DNA from: Allobosea sp. 47.2.35
Lineage (GTDB): Bacteria; Pseudomonadota; Alphaproteobacteria; Rhizobiales; Beijerinckiaceae
DNA: 39,364 bases
Assembly (NCBI RefSeq): GCF_024655635.1
Contig: NZ_JANLGI010000028.1
Location: 1-39,364, forward strand
Reading direction: 5' to 3'
Below are positions 32,076-39,269 of this stretch, piece by piece (within the stretch, counting starts at the first letter, position 1; every line of letters starts with the position of its first letter). A program made the translations under genes and the position numbers. Below the pieces are notes generated by a model. It saw only the letters and a list, made by a program, of their open reading frames with translations, searched no databases and was not told the origin of the DNA.

Positions 32076-33764
32076 ATGAAGAGGTTGATCGCGCTGTCGC
32101 TGGCTTTGGCTAGCTCTACGTCACTCGCTTATGCCGCCGGCAACGAATCTGTCATCGGACAGATTGGTGCTCAAAACAGCGCCGCTGTCGGCCAGGCTGG
32201 CGGCAACAATAAGCAGGGCACGCTTCAGATTGGCTCGAAGAACTACGCTGCTACCTCCCAGAGTGGTGCCCTCGCCAACCGCACCAACGAATCGGGTGTC
32301 ATCCAGATCGGTCGTGAGAATGGCGCGGTCGTTGGTCAGGCCGGCGGTAACAATCGCCAGGGCACCCTGCAGGTTGGCGTGAAGAACTCGGCTGCGACCT
32401 CGCAGAAGGGCAGCACCACTAGCGCGACCAAGACCAACGCCTCGGCCACTGCCCAGTTCGGCGCCAATAACGGTTCGATCGTCGGCCAGACCGAAGGCAA
32501 CAACAACCAGACCACGCTGCAGGTCGGCCGTGGCAACAACGCCCTGACCGGCCAGACCACCAACAAGACCGGCGGTAAGAACGACTCGGGCGTTGCCCAG
32601 TTCGGCGTCGGCAACAACGCCGTCGTCTCGCAGACCTCGCAGGCCAACACCGGTAAGAGCGGCGGCAATAACAACTCGGCTATCGTCCAGATCGGACGCG
32701 GTAACCAGGCCGCTACCGGGCAGGATGCGAATGGCGGCAGCGGAAAGAACGGCGTCAACAACAACTCGGCCGTGTTCCAGGCCGGCGTCGAGAACTATGC
32801 CTCGACCAGCCAGGTCGGCGAGCGCAGCGGCGCGGCGACGACCAACGGTTCGTTCACTGGCCAGTTCGGCCGCAACAACGGCTCGATCGTTGGCCAGGAT
32901 GGCGGCAACAACAGCCAGGGCACGCTGCAGATCGGCGCGCGCAACTGGTCGACTACCGGCCAGTACGCCACTGCCTACGGCGCGACCAACGATTCTCTGA
33001 CCCTCCAGGTCGGCCGCGACAACAACTCGGTCACCTCGCAGCGGACCACGGGTTCGGCTGGCATCCCGACGAGCCTTGGCTGGTTCGGAAGCCTCCCGGG
33101 GTCTGATGGGCTTGGCGGCAACAATAGCTCAGCCACCGTACAGCTTGGCACCGGCAACCAGTCGATCACCGGTCAGGATTCAACCGGCATTGGCGCTAAG
33201 CTGCTTCAGCATTCCAATGGCGTAAATAACAACGCTGCGACGATCCAGGCTGGCCGTGCCAACGTCTCTACAACCTCACAGAGCGGCGTCCGTCCGATTG
33301 TTCCGGCCGGCTCGGTCTCAAACGACTCGTTTACTGGCCAGTTTGGCGTGCAGAACCAGGCCCTCGTTGGTCAGGTCAACGGCGCCAACGCTCAGGCGAC
33401 GATGCAGGCCGGCGTCAAGAACGTAGCTGTCACCAGCCAGAGCAATGATCCCAAGTCGCTTTCTCAGAACGCGGCCGCAACCATCCAGATCGGTGCGCGC
33501 AACAACGCGCTCACCAGTCAGGTCGCTAACCCGCTCTCGGCTGGCGGCAACGGTTCGCTGATCATGCAGGTCGGTACCGACAACCAGGCTGTCGTCGGCC
33601 AGACCGGCATGCAGAGCATGATCGGCGCAAATCTGCAGCAGACGGTTCAGGTCGGCGTCGGCAACTACGCCTCCATCTCGCAGCAGAGCAATAGTGTCGG
33701 TATCAACAACTCGACCGTCGCGCAGTTCGGCTACAAGAACACCGCAGTCGTCTCGCAGAAGTGA
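32076..33764 (+). CDS. csgA: Giant curlin (major amyloid subunit) with about 20 repeats
   Basis: A 562-residue secreted protein with a signal peptide (cleavage probably after LAYA). The mature part is made of about 20 copies of the curlin repeat, each with the core Q-x-G-x-N-x5-Q (for example VIGQIGAQNSAAVGQ, TLQVGRGNNALTGQ, TIQIGARNNALTSQ), spaced about 22-45 residues apart by Asn/Gly/Ser/Thr-rich linkers. In E. coli CsgA has five repeats in about 150 residues. The repeats should stack into a long beta-solenoid amyloid exported through the CsgG pore. ATG at 32076 was chosen for its signal peptide and the GGGAAG seven bases upstream; a frame 20 codons longer has no family support. First gene of the curli operon. 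Confidence 0.9.
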   Translation: MKRLIALSLALASSTSLAYAAGNESVIGQIGAQNSAAVGQAGGNNKQGTLQIGSKNYAATSQSGALANRTNESGVIQIGRENGAVVGQAGGNNRQGTLQVGVKNSAATSQKGSTTSATKTNASATAQFGANNGSIVGQTEGNNNQTTLQVGRGNNALTGQTTNKTGGKNDSGVAQFGVGNNAVVSQTSQANTGKSGGNNNSAIVQIGRGNQAATGQDANGGSGKNGVNNNSAVFQAGVENYASTSQVGERSGAATTNGSFTGQFGRNNGSIVGQDGGNNSQGTLQIGARNWSTTGQYATAYGATNDSLTLQVGRDNNSVTSQRTTGSAGIPTSLGWFGSLPGSDGLGGNNSSATVQLGTGNQSITGQDSTGIGAKLLQHSNGVNNNAATIQAGRANVSTTSQSGVRPIVPAGSVSNDSFTGQFGVQNQALVGQVNGANAQATMQAGVKNVAVTSQSNDPKSLSQNAAATIQIGARNNALTSQVANPLSAGGNGSLIMQVGTDNQAVVGQTGMQSMIGANLQQTVQVGVGNYASISQQSNSVGINNSTVAQFGYKNTAVVSQK

Positions 33765-33772
33765 CCTGACGG

Positions 33773-33804
33773 CCGGGTGGTGGAGTTTTTACTCCGCCAC
33801 CCGG
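33773..33804 (+). terminator. Strong hairpin between curlin and csgH
   Basis: A 14-pair stem (33773-33786 with 33791-33804, one G-U pair, loop TTTT) begins eight bases after the curlin stop. There is no T-run after the stem, so it is not a typical intrinsic terminator. It may protect the curlin mRNA 3' end or lower expression of the downstream genes so that the major subunit is in excess. Confidence 0.75.
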
Positions 33805-33830
33805 TCATTCCTGTATCGGGAGATGAGCAG

Positions 33831-34223
33831 ATGCTGTCGCCCTCGATATCTCTGTTTGCCGCCGGATCAGCAGTCTTTGCCGTCTGTCTTGTAGTACCCC
33901 CTGCATCAGGCTTCCCAGTGAAACCGCCCATGGCCGATAGTCGCCTCGTCTGTGAATTGCGTGTCGATGATACCGGCACGATGCTGCGGCTGCGTGCTGT
34001 GGCCAAATCACCCGTGGCTGTCGCGGGGCGCTATCAACTTTCGGTTCTCAAGCAGAACCAGGCTGGCACGAGCCAGAACCAACTCGGTGGAAGCTTCTCG
34101 CTCGCGAATGGCGGAGAAAGCATCCTCACTACAGTCATGCTCGAGCGGCAGGCGATGGGCCATTACACGGCATCCTTGTCCTTGGAATCGGATCGCGGGA
34201 GCGTTTCATGTACTTCCCCCTAA
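33831..34223 (+). CDS. csgH: Curli assembly inhibitor, CsgC/CsgH-like
   Basis: A 130-residue secreted protein with a signal peptide (about residues 1-26, hydrophobic ISLFAAGSAVFAVCLVV). The mature part is predicted all-beta, with CELRVDDTGTMLRLRAVAKS, GRYQLSVLKQNQAG and a cysteine at each end (VCELR and VSCTS), as expected for the small immunoglobulin-like periplasmic CsgC/CsgH proteins that stop curlin polymerising too early. CsgH is the alphaproteobacterial version. ATG at 33831 was chosen for the GGGAG upstream; the longer frame starts inside the hairpin. The stop lies inside the csgB-like gene, overlapping by 16 bases. Confidence 0.82.
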   Translation: MLSPSISLFAAGSAVFAVCLVVPPASGFPVKPPMADSRLVCELRVDDTGTMLRLRAVAKSPVAVAGRYQLSVLKQNQAGTSQNQLGGSFSLANGGESILTTVMLERQAMGHYTASLSLESDRGSVSCTSP

Positions 34224-34723
34224 GGCCTAGGCTGGCCAAGAGTCTAGTCGGTGCCGCTGCGCTTGCTCTGACCATGTCCGTCGCATCGCAGCATGCCCTG
34301 GCCGAGACGGCTTACATTCAGCAAAGCCAAGCTGGCGCGCGTATGCCGGTTCAATCTGTGTCGATGGGCAGCGTCATGTCAGGCGCGATGCAGGCTGGTC
34401 GCTCGATTGCGGCGCCGACACCACGCGTTGCCCCAGAGGCAATAACGCAGGGAGGCCGCAACATTGCTCAGACCTTGCAAATTGGTAACTATAATAACGT
34501 TGCTCAGATCCAGAATGGCACGAATAACCATTCCACAGTTGGAATCATTGCTGGAAATGCCAATAATGTCGGCGTGTTGCAGAATGGAAACAACCTGAGA
34601 TCAAATCTCGTGCTACTTAATACCCAAGGCCTGTCCGTTGGAGTTATTCAACCTAATGGGTCTTCGCCAATTAATATGTTTATTGCTCGGCTTCCAAATG
34701 GAGGCTTACTGATCAAGAGATAG
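34208..34723 (+). CDS. csgB: Minor curlin / nucleator, CsgB-like
   Basis: A 171-residue secreted protein; signal peptide ends about residue 32 (QHALAETAY). Residues about 80-155 hold four imperfect repeats with the curlin pattern, such as TLQIGNYNNVAQIQ, GIIAGNANNVGVLQ and VGVIQPNG. The N-terminal mature segment (35-80) is Ala/Ser/Met-rich and without repeats. The C-terminus is basic and hydrophobic (MFIARLPNGGLLIKR), as in E. coli CsgB, whose last repeat holds it to the outer membrane. It should template polymerisation of the giant curlin at the cell surface. The start overlaps the csgH end, and GGGAG lies seven bases upstream. Confidence 0.82.
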   Translation: MYFPLRPRLAKSLVGAAALALTMSVASQHALAETAYIQQSQAGARMPVQSVSMGSVMSGAMQAGRSIAAPTPRVAPEAITQGGRNIAQTLQIGNYNNVAQIQNGTNNHSTVGIIAGNANNVGVLQNGNNLRSNLVLLNTQGLSVGVIQPNGSSPINMFIARLPNGGLLIKR

Positions 34724-34767
34724 CTAGATTGGGCGGAATGTCTGCCAATCCGTAGGAGGGACAGGTT

Positions 34768-35067
34768 ATGGCGTTGGGGAAAGTGGCTTCTGTTACGTTG
34801 CTTGGCGTCTTCGCCGCTACCGGCCCGTGCCTTGCCGGCGAGCAGGTCTATAGGCCTACAAATCCGACCTTCGGTGGCAACGCGCTGAATGGTAGCTTCC
34901 TGATGTCGACGGCCCAAGCGCAGGGCAAGGGTGTAAAGTCTGGGCAGCAATCGCCCGACCTATCCGGCCTCACGTCGGCGTTGAGTGGTATTGGCAGTGG
35001 CGCTAGCCAAGCTCCGATCGTCGTGATCGGCGGCAATGGGCTGCCCGTCGTTCCCGCTTCGCCCTGA
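34768..35067 (+). CDS. csgF: Curli assembly factor CsgF, short form
   Basis: A 99-residue product with a signal peptide ending about CLAG. The conserved CsgF start of the mature protein is clear: RPTNPTFGGNALNGSFLM then STAQAQG, close to E. coli [21 protein letters not shown]. After this the protein is only about 40 residues, Gly/Ser-rich, with no match to the E. coli C-terminal domain (E. coli CsgF is about 138 residues). The N-terminal motif is the part that binds inside the CsgG pore; the reduced C-terminus may change how nucleator is held at the surface. AGGAGG precedes the ATG. Confidence 0.88.
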   Translation: MALGKVASVTLLGVFAATGPCLAGEQVYRPTNPTFGGNALNGSFLMSTAQAQGKGVKSGQQSPDLSGLTSALSGIGSGASQAPIVVIGGNGLPVVPASP

Positions 35068-35114
35068 TATCCTGCGCGTCAGAGCGGGTTCGTCCGCCAA
35101 AACAGAGTTCAGCA

Positions 35115-36056
35115 ATGCTCCGTATGACTTTACACCGCGTAGGCGCTCTCGCGCTCGCGCTATCGGCTGGTGGCTGCGTAATCGCCGGAACAGCGAGCGA
35201 CCCCATTGCTCAACCTGCAACGTTGGTGCCGGACACCAAGACAGGCATCGTTCTCGACCGCCTGCCACCCCCAGTACAGAAACTGGATGTGGCAGTTTAC
35301 AGCTTCCCCGACCTAACCGGCCAGAACAAGCCAAACGATAATTTTGCCGAATTCTCGCGCGCGGTCACTCAGGGTGGCAGCGCTATTCTGTCAGACGTGC
35401 TAACCAAGGCTGGCAATGGTGCGTGGTTCAATGTCATCGAGCGCAATGACCTGCAGCCTCTCTTACAAGAGCGGCAGATTATTCAGAACACGCGCACGGC
35501 AGTCGATGGAAAGCGAGCTCAGGGGTTGCCGGCGCTGCGTTTCGCCGGAATCCTCCTGCAAGGCGGCTTGATTGGGTATGATACCAATGAGACGACCGGA
35601 GGTGTTGGTGCCAACTACCTCGGCATCGGCGGAAACACTCAATATCGCCAGGATGTTGTCACGGTCGCGTTGCGCGCCGTTAGCGTCCAGACAGGCAGGG
35701 TGATTGCCTCTGTTACCACCACGAAGACTATCTATTCGGTGCTCGTCCAAGGCAGCGCATTCAAGTTCGCAAAAATCGACCACCTGCTCCAGGCGGAGGC
35801 GGGTTTCACCAAAAACTCTCCGGCGACGCTTGCCGTTCGAGAAGGTATCCAATTGGCGGTTTATTCGCTGATTTTTGAAGGCATCAAGGCAAAGCTTTGG
35901 GACTTCGCTGATCAGACCGCTGGTGCGGCATTCATGAAAGCGCTCGATGAGCAACGTAAGGCCGTCAATATCGAGATGCGTAGTCCTGAGCAGATCGACG
36001 CAGCTCCGCTGCCAGTGCCTGTCGCTGACCGCAGCCGAAATCCGAGTTCAAAGTAA
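35115..36056 (+). CDS. csgG: Curli secretion channel lipoprotein CsgG
   Basis: The nonameric outer-membrane pore that secretes curlin subunits. The 313-residue product has a lipoprotein signal ending near GGC (residues 18-21). Conserved CsgG regions are present: DLTGQNKPND, ITQGGSAIL-like helix (AVTQGGSAILSDVLTKAG), VIERNDLQPLLQERQIIQ, the channel loop GYDTNETTGGVGANYLGIGG followed by TQYRQDVVTVALRAVSVQTG, and KLWDF near the C-terminus. It is longer than E. coli CsgG (277) by an N-terminal linker and a C-terminal tail rich in charged residues. Last gene of the curli operon, 47 bases after csgF. No csgE follows it. Confidence 0.94.
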   Translation: MLRMTLHRVGALALALSAGGCVIAGTASDPIAQPATLVPDTKTGIVLDRLPPPVQKLDVAVYSFPDLTGQNKPNDNFAEFSRAVTQGGSAILSDVLTKAGNGAWFNVIERNDLQPLLQERQIIQNTRTAVDGKRAQGLPALRFAGILLQGGLIGYDTNETTGGVGANYLGIGGNTQYRQDVVTVALRAVSVQTGRVIASVTTTKTIYSVLVQGSAFKFAKIDHLLQAEAGFTKNSPATLAVREGIQLAVYSLIFEGIKAKLWDFADQTAGAAFMKALDEQRKAVNIEMRSPEQIDAAPLPVPVADRSRNPSSK

Positions 36057-36264
36057 ACCGCGACGCTCGCGGGACTCGTTGAATTATTGTGTGAGGAAAG
36101 ATTTATTGCGGCGTCAACAGATCGCTCTCTAGCTTTTAGTTATAGAAAATTACTCTGACATCGCATGCAGAATGTAGATTGTTGGAATACATAGCTAGTA
36201 TATGATTTTTAACATAGGTTCGACGCACGATGCTTGTGGTCGTTCTCCTAGGCGGAACAAGACG

Positions 36265-36588
36265 TTACCGCGTGGGCGGCCGCGACTGCTGCGTCGCGGT
36301 GTGGCAGGCCGGATCAGTCGTGTTCTGTTGGCCGCAAGTCGTGGGTCGGTCCGAAATCGCTGCGCCACTGGCGATCGGTCGCATCACTTTAGCGCCAGTA
36401 TTGGCACTGGCCTCATTTGTGGTGTAGATTCGCCCCTGCGCCTGCCCGATCTTAACCTCCCTGGCTGCGGCTTCGGACTTGGTGGATCGCACCTGCGTTC
36501 TGGCGTCGTTCCGCGGTACAATCTGCTGCGCGCAGCCGGCAAGCCCGCAGGCCAGCGCGGCAACGAAACCTCTAACCAGTTTCGACAT
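36265..36588 (-). CDS. Small putative lipoprotein, 107 aa
   Basis: Opposite in direction to the curli genes. The N-terminus MSKLVRGFVAALACGLAGC is a clear lipoprotein signal with lipobox LAGC (Cys19). The rest is short and disordered, rich in Thr/Ala/Gln/Arg, and no family is recognised. The ATG at 36588 has GGAG eight bases upstream. It lies between csgG and a second curlin gene, so it might be an outer-membrane-linked curli accessory, but this rests only on position. The reverse strand has an open frame too; the lipobox is the reason to prefer this one. Confidence 0.6.
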   Translation of the reverse strand: MSKLVRGFVAALACGLAGCAQQIVPRNDARTQVRSTKSEAAAREVKIGQAQGRIYTTNEASANTGAKVMRPIASGAAISDRPTTCGQQNTTDPACHTATQQSRPPTR

Positions 36589-36821
36589 GGGGCGGCTCCA
36601 AAACAGTCTCGCGATACGAACGCTTTACGAAAATTAGCTCGATCCTAACGCACTAAGATGGAGATGTCTTTGACTGTGTGATGCGATTAAACTTGGTGCT
36701 GAGCAGAGACGTTTCATTCTTATAGCTCTTTCGTTTGCGTGTGCGCCATGTGAACCAGGTCCTTCATTCATTCTTTAGGGCCAGACTTCCATTCTCTGGA
36801 CGAACGGAAGTGAGGTGCGTT

Positions 36822-37175
36822 GTGACCCAACTGAATGCGTTGCCAGTTATCCTGTTTGCTGTGGTGATTCCCACATCAGGTATCGCCGGCGAAGCTTACA
36901 TGCCGCAGGTGGTGAACGCAGCGATGCGTGATGCCAAAGGTTCTCTCGCGATGTCTGAAGCGGCACTTGCGCGGCTCGCGCTGACGGCCAATCGTGTATT
37001 GCCTGCGCAGTCTGGACCACAAGCGCCGAACAGTTCTGGTGCCGAGACGGTCTCAACGCTCATCCAAGTGGGCACAGGCAACTCTGCAGTGATTGTACAG
37101 ATGGGTGCGGCGAATCGCTCCTTCTCTATCCAACAGGGGCAGGGCAATAATGCCCGCGTTCACCAGAGCCGTTGA
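36822..37175 (+). CDS. Second minor curlin-like secreted protein
   Basis: About 117 residues with a signal peptide (ALPVILFAVVIPTSGIAG). The C-terminal 40 residues contain two curlin-type repeats: TLIQVGTGNSAVIVQMGA and SIQQGQGNNARVHQ. The middle is helical and Ala-rich (AMRDAKGSLAMSEAALARLALTA). The start is a GTG at 36822 with GAGG seven bases upstream; a longer frame to 36735 does not improve the signal. It is 765 bases downstream of csgG, in its own transcription unit, and may be an alternative nucleator or capping subunit. Distinct in sequence from the csgB-like gene. Confidence 0.72.
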   Translation: MTQLNALPVILFAVVIPTSGIAGEAYMPQVVNAAMRDAKGSLAMSEAALARLALTANRVLPAQSGPQAPNSSGAETVSTLIQVGTGNSAVIVQMGAANRSFSIQQGQGNNARVHQSR

Positions 37176-37218
37176 CGCCGAGTGAGGGCCACTGCCAGAG
37201 CCTGAAATTTGCCTGTGG

Positions 37219-37671
37219 TCATTCGGCTATGGCAACGCGCAGCGAACCTATCTTTAATTCCTTCTCGTCGTCATCGACGAGCGCCCGAACGCTAATCAGG
37301 CCCGGTTCTTGGATACTCAGCGGGGCAAAGATCAGACTGGCAGCTGCGACAATAAATCTCGGCGTAGAGGGCACATGGCCAAGTTCTTCGACCAAGCGGC
37401 CTTGTTCTTCACGATTGGGTGCCTCGATCCGTTGAGCAACAATCGGTTCCTTTTGCCCAGGCACGTAGCAGCGCGCGACGATTAGTTCGAATGGCCGATG
37501 AGCCGGTGTAACAACGTGAAGATGAACGCAAAATTTCGGCAGCGTAAAGGGAAACATCGCAGGAACGAACATGACGGAATTGTAGCAGCCGATGAAGCTT
37601 AGCTTGCCGCCGACTTCATTGCGGATGTCATCGCAGAAGATTGAGTAGCCATATCGGCCTAGGGCTTTCAT
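37219..37671 (-). CDS. Conserved hypothetical protein, 150 aa
   Basis: Begins MKALGRYGYSIFCDDIRNE, then GGKLSFIGCYNSVMFVPAMFP and alternating beta strands (FCVHLHVVTP, FELIVARCYV). No catalytic motif is visible. The opening resembles proteins I remember as a domain of unknown function (DUF6941-type) found near phages and mobile elements; that match is from memory and is not certain. The gene starts six bases after the stop of the HTH gene, so it is probably the last of a four-gene minus-strand operon. Confidence 0.7.
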   Translation of the reverse strand: MKALGRYGYSIFCDDIRNEVGGKLSFIGCYNSVMFVPAMFPFTLPKFCVHLHVVTPAHRPFELIVARCYVPGQKEPIVAQRIEAPNREEQGRLVEELGHVPSTPRFIVAAASLIFAPLSIQEPGLISVRALVDDDEKELKIGSLRVAIAE

Positions 37672-37677
37672 CTGACC

Positions 37678-38082
37678 TTACTTTGTCTGACGTTGCTGCA
37701 CAACAAAGGTTTGCGGTCGTGATGGCAATGTTGAATTTGGTTGTATCGTCCCAACGACTGTGGGCGTCATGGCCGTGATGGTCGTCGCTTGCGAAATAAG
37801 ATTCTGCCCCGGCTTTTGTGATCGTGGTGTCAATTCGAATTTGATATCCCGATCAAGAGCCCAAGCGAGGTCAGAAATATCCCTCAATGTCAGGCAAGAT
37901 GCGCCTGTTAGCTGGTCGTTAAGTTCAGAGCGAGGAATTTGGAGTTTGGTTGCGACGGCTTGGCGAGTGAGGCCATTTTCTCTTTCATGGATTAGTGCCT
38001 TCACAAACTCAGCCCGCACAGAGCCGATTAAGCGGCTTGCCCTCCTGGCCTTGCCGCCGATGTCAAACCGAAAGAACTTCAT
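37678..38082 (-). CDS. HTH-domain protein, antitoxin-like
   Basis: A 134-residue protein. Residues about 20-80 form a helix-turn-helix of the XRE/antitoxin type: GLTRQAVATKLQIPRSELNDQLTG, then LTLRDISDLAWALDRDIKFEL. The tail (90-134) is Thr/Gln/Pro-rich and probably disordered. Its first 20 bases overlap the 3' end of the preceding RelE/HigB-like gene. In HigBA-type loci the toxin gene precedes an HTH antitoxin, which fits the order here. Probably represses its own operon. Function is inferred from fold and neighbours. Confidence 0.72.
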   Translation of the reverse strand: MKFFRFDIGGKARRASRLIGSVRAEFVKALIHERENGLTRQAVATKLQIPRSELNDQLTGASCLTLRDISDLAWALDRDIKFELTPRSQKPGQNLISQATTITAMTPTVVGTIQPNSTLPSRPQTFVVQQRQTK

Positions 38083-38557
38083 CCGGATCCGTTCCCTTCA
38101 CGCATAGAACTTGGTCGACACCCAACTCGCGCCGAATTCGCCTTACCTCAAGTCGATAGCCGCGATACAGGTCAAAATCCTTCACTTTATCGGCCCAGTC
38201 ACCAAAAACGGCGACGAAGCAATCTTTCGCCATGAACCAACCAAATATTCGTAAATCAGCAGTCTTGAGCTCCCATACGGCATGGCTTTCTGCACGAATA
38301 AATCGATACTGTCGAGAATGAATAAGTTGGCGTCCGCTGATAAAATCATAAAAAATCTGATCAAGCTGTTGAGCGGGAGAAAGATCGTCCGAGATCGATG
38401 AAGCTTCTGCGCCTCGGAGTCGGTCTGCTAGCCAAGTAACGAAATTAGGTGTTCCGTAAAGTAGTCGCATTGGCTGCTCGTCAGCCTCCAACTCGATGAA
38501 GATCGGAACGATGGCGCCACGATCTATGAGATCGGCGATGGATTTAGTCGCCGTCAT
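38063..38557 (-). CDS. RelE/HigB-like protein, putative toxin
   Basis: About 164 residues, starting at the ATG at 38557, which is reached by an ATGA overlap with the 75-codon gene upstream. The C-terminal half (residues about 85-155) follows the fold of gp49/HigB-type mRNA interferases: ESHAVWELKTADLRIFGWFMA, CFVAVFGDWADKVKDFDLYR, then a basic helix EVRRIRREL. The N-terminal 80 residues have an acidic, helical segment of unknown role and make it longer than classic HigB (about 90-110 residues). The overlap with the HTH gene and the order suggest a toxin-antitoxin pair. The identification is by pattern only; catalytic residues were not verified. Confidence 0.55.
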   Translation of the reverse strand: MTATKSIADLIDRGAIVPIFIELEADEQPMRLLYGTPNFVTWLADRLRGAEASSISDDLSPAQQLDQIFYDFISGRQLIHSRQYRFIRAESHAVWELKTADLRIFGWFMAKDCFVAVFGDWADKVKDFDLYRGYRLEVRRIRRELGVDQVLCVKGTDPDEVLSV

Positions 38558-38781
38558 CGTACGTGATCGACTGCCATGTCGATCGCCGACCCTCGCGCTT
38601 GGGCGTCCATCAAGTGTCGCATTCGGACTGCCATGACTCTGGCGCAATCGGTGCTGGGCGGTACGATAGGGTGCGACATATCCAACTCCGGACGCCAACT
38701 AGGCTCTTCGATTGATTTTATCGCGAATTGTTCGGCCGCAGTAAGGCTCGTGGAGGGTAGTTCACAGCACGATCGCTGCAT
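38554..38781 (-). CDS. Small hypothetical protein, 75 aa
   Basis: An ATG-started frame whose TGA overlaps the ATG of the RelE/HigB-like gene in ATGA, the usual mark of coupled genes. The product has a helical, plausible middle (LTAAEQFAIKSIEEPSWRPELD) and a basic C-terminal helix (RVMAVRMRHLMDAQARGSA). No family is recognised and the ribosome site is weak. It would be the first gene of a four-gene minus-strand operon (38781 to 37219). Confidence 0.4.
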   Translation of the reverse strand: MQRSCCELPSTSLTAAEQFAIKSIEEPSWRPELDMSHPIVPPSTDCARVMAVRMRHLMDAQARGSAIDMAVDHVR

Positions 38782-38999
38782 CTTTGGATCGCCATTCCGA
38801 TAGGCGGTGGTCTGGCAGTCGCCGTGACACGACGAAATAATGTACGATATCAGTTACATGGATCAGCGCGGGGGCTTTTACGGATCATGCTACGATGATA
38901 GCAGCCGGCTTTGCGATGGCCTGCCGAATGCTTTTCTTTTACCATTTTAGGATACCGATTCGTCAGGTGGCTGTCGGTCGGGCGGCCCATGCCGGCTGA

Positions 39000-39269
39000 A
39001 TGGCATCGATTGTGTCGCTGAATTCGGAGGCGTGGTTGCTGATTGCAATTGCACTGTTTATGGTGGGATTTGCGGTCAGCTTCGCGGTCCAAGTGTTTGT
39101 GCTTGTTCCGATAGCGGTCGTTGTAGTTGCCAGCTTCACGTTGGGTTGGTTTTTGTCAGATCAGCTGGATCTATTCCGTGTTGGCGTCTTGATTGGGTAT
39201 CTCTTTGCGCTCAATGTCGGCTACCTCATCGGTACTGCCTTCGCCGCTGGCCTCCGCATAAGCCGTTGA
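39000..39269 (+). CDS. Small membrane protein, 89 aa
   Basis: A short protein with about three hydrophobic segments (LLIAIALFMVGFAVSFAV, FVLVPIAVVVVASFTLGWFL, and VLIGYLFALNVGYLIGTAFA). An in-frame stop lies directly before the ATG, so the start cannot be upstream; the ribosome site is weak. No family is recognised. Small membrane proteins near exopolysaccharide loci sometimes modulate synthesis, but nothing in the sequence shows that here. Confidence 0.5.
   Translation: MASIVSLNSEAWLLIAIALFMVGFAVSFAVQVFVLVPIAVVVVASFTLGWFLSDQLDLFRVGVLIGYLFALNVGYLIGTAFAAGLRISR

Noticed and set aside
32076..33764. Possible CRISPR-like or tandem DNA repeat array
   Set aside because: The periodicity is at protein level (curlin repeats) with diverged codons, in one open frame; there are no identical repeats with unique spacers.
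33773..33804. Classical rho-independent terminator ending the curlin transcript
   Set aside because: The stem is strong but has no T-run after it, and csgH/B/F/G lack another obvious promoter. Kept as a hairpin with undecided function.
36202..36648. Plus-strand 148-codon frame between csgG and the second curlin
   Set aside because: Arg/Gly-rich translation without motif. The opposite strand has a convincing lipoprotein signal and ribosome site.
38063..38698. 211-codon version of the RelE/HigB-like gene
   Set aside because: The first 47 residues are low-quality sequence overlapping another frame. The ATG at 38557 fits better because of the ATGA overlap.
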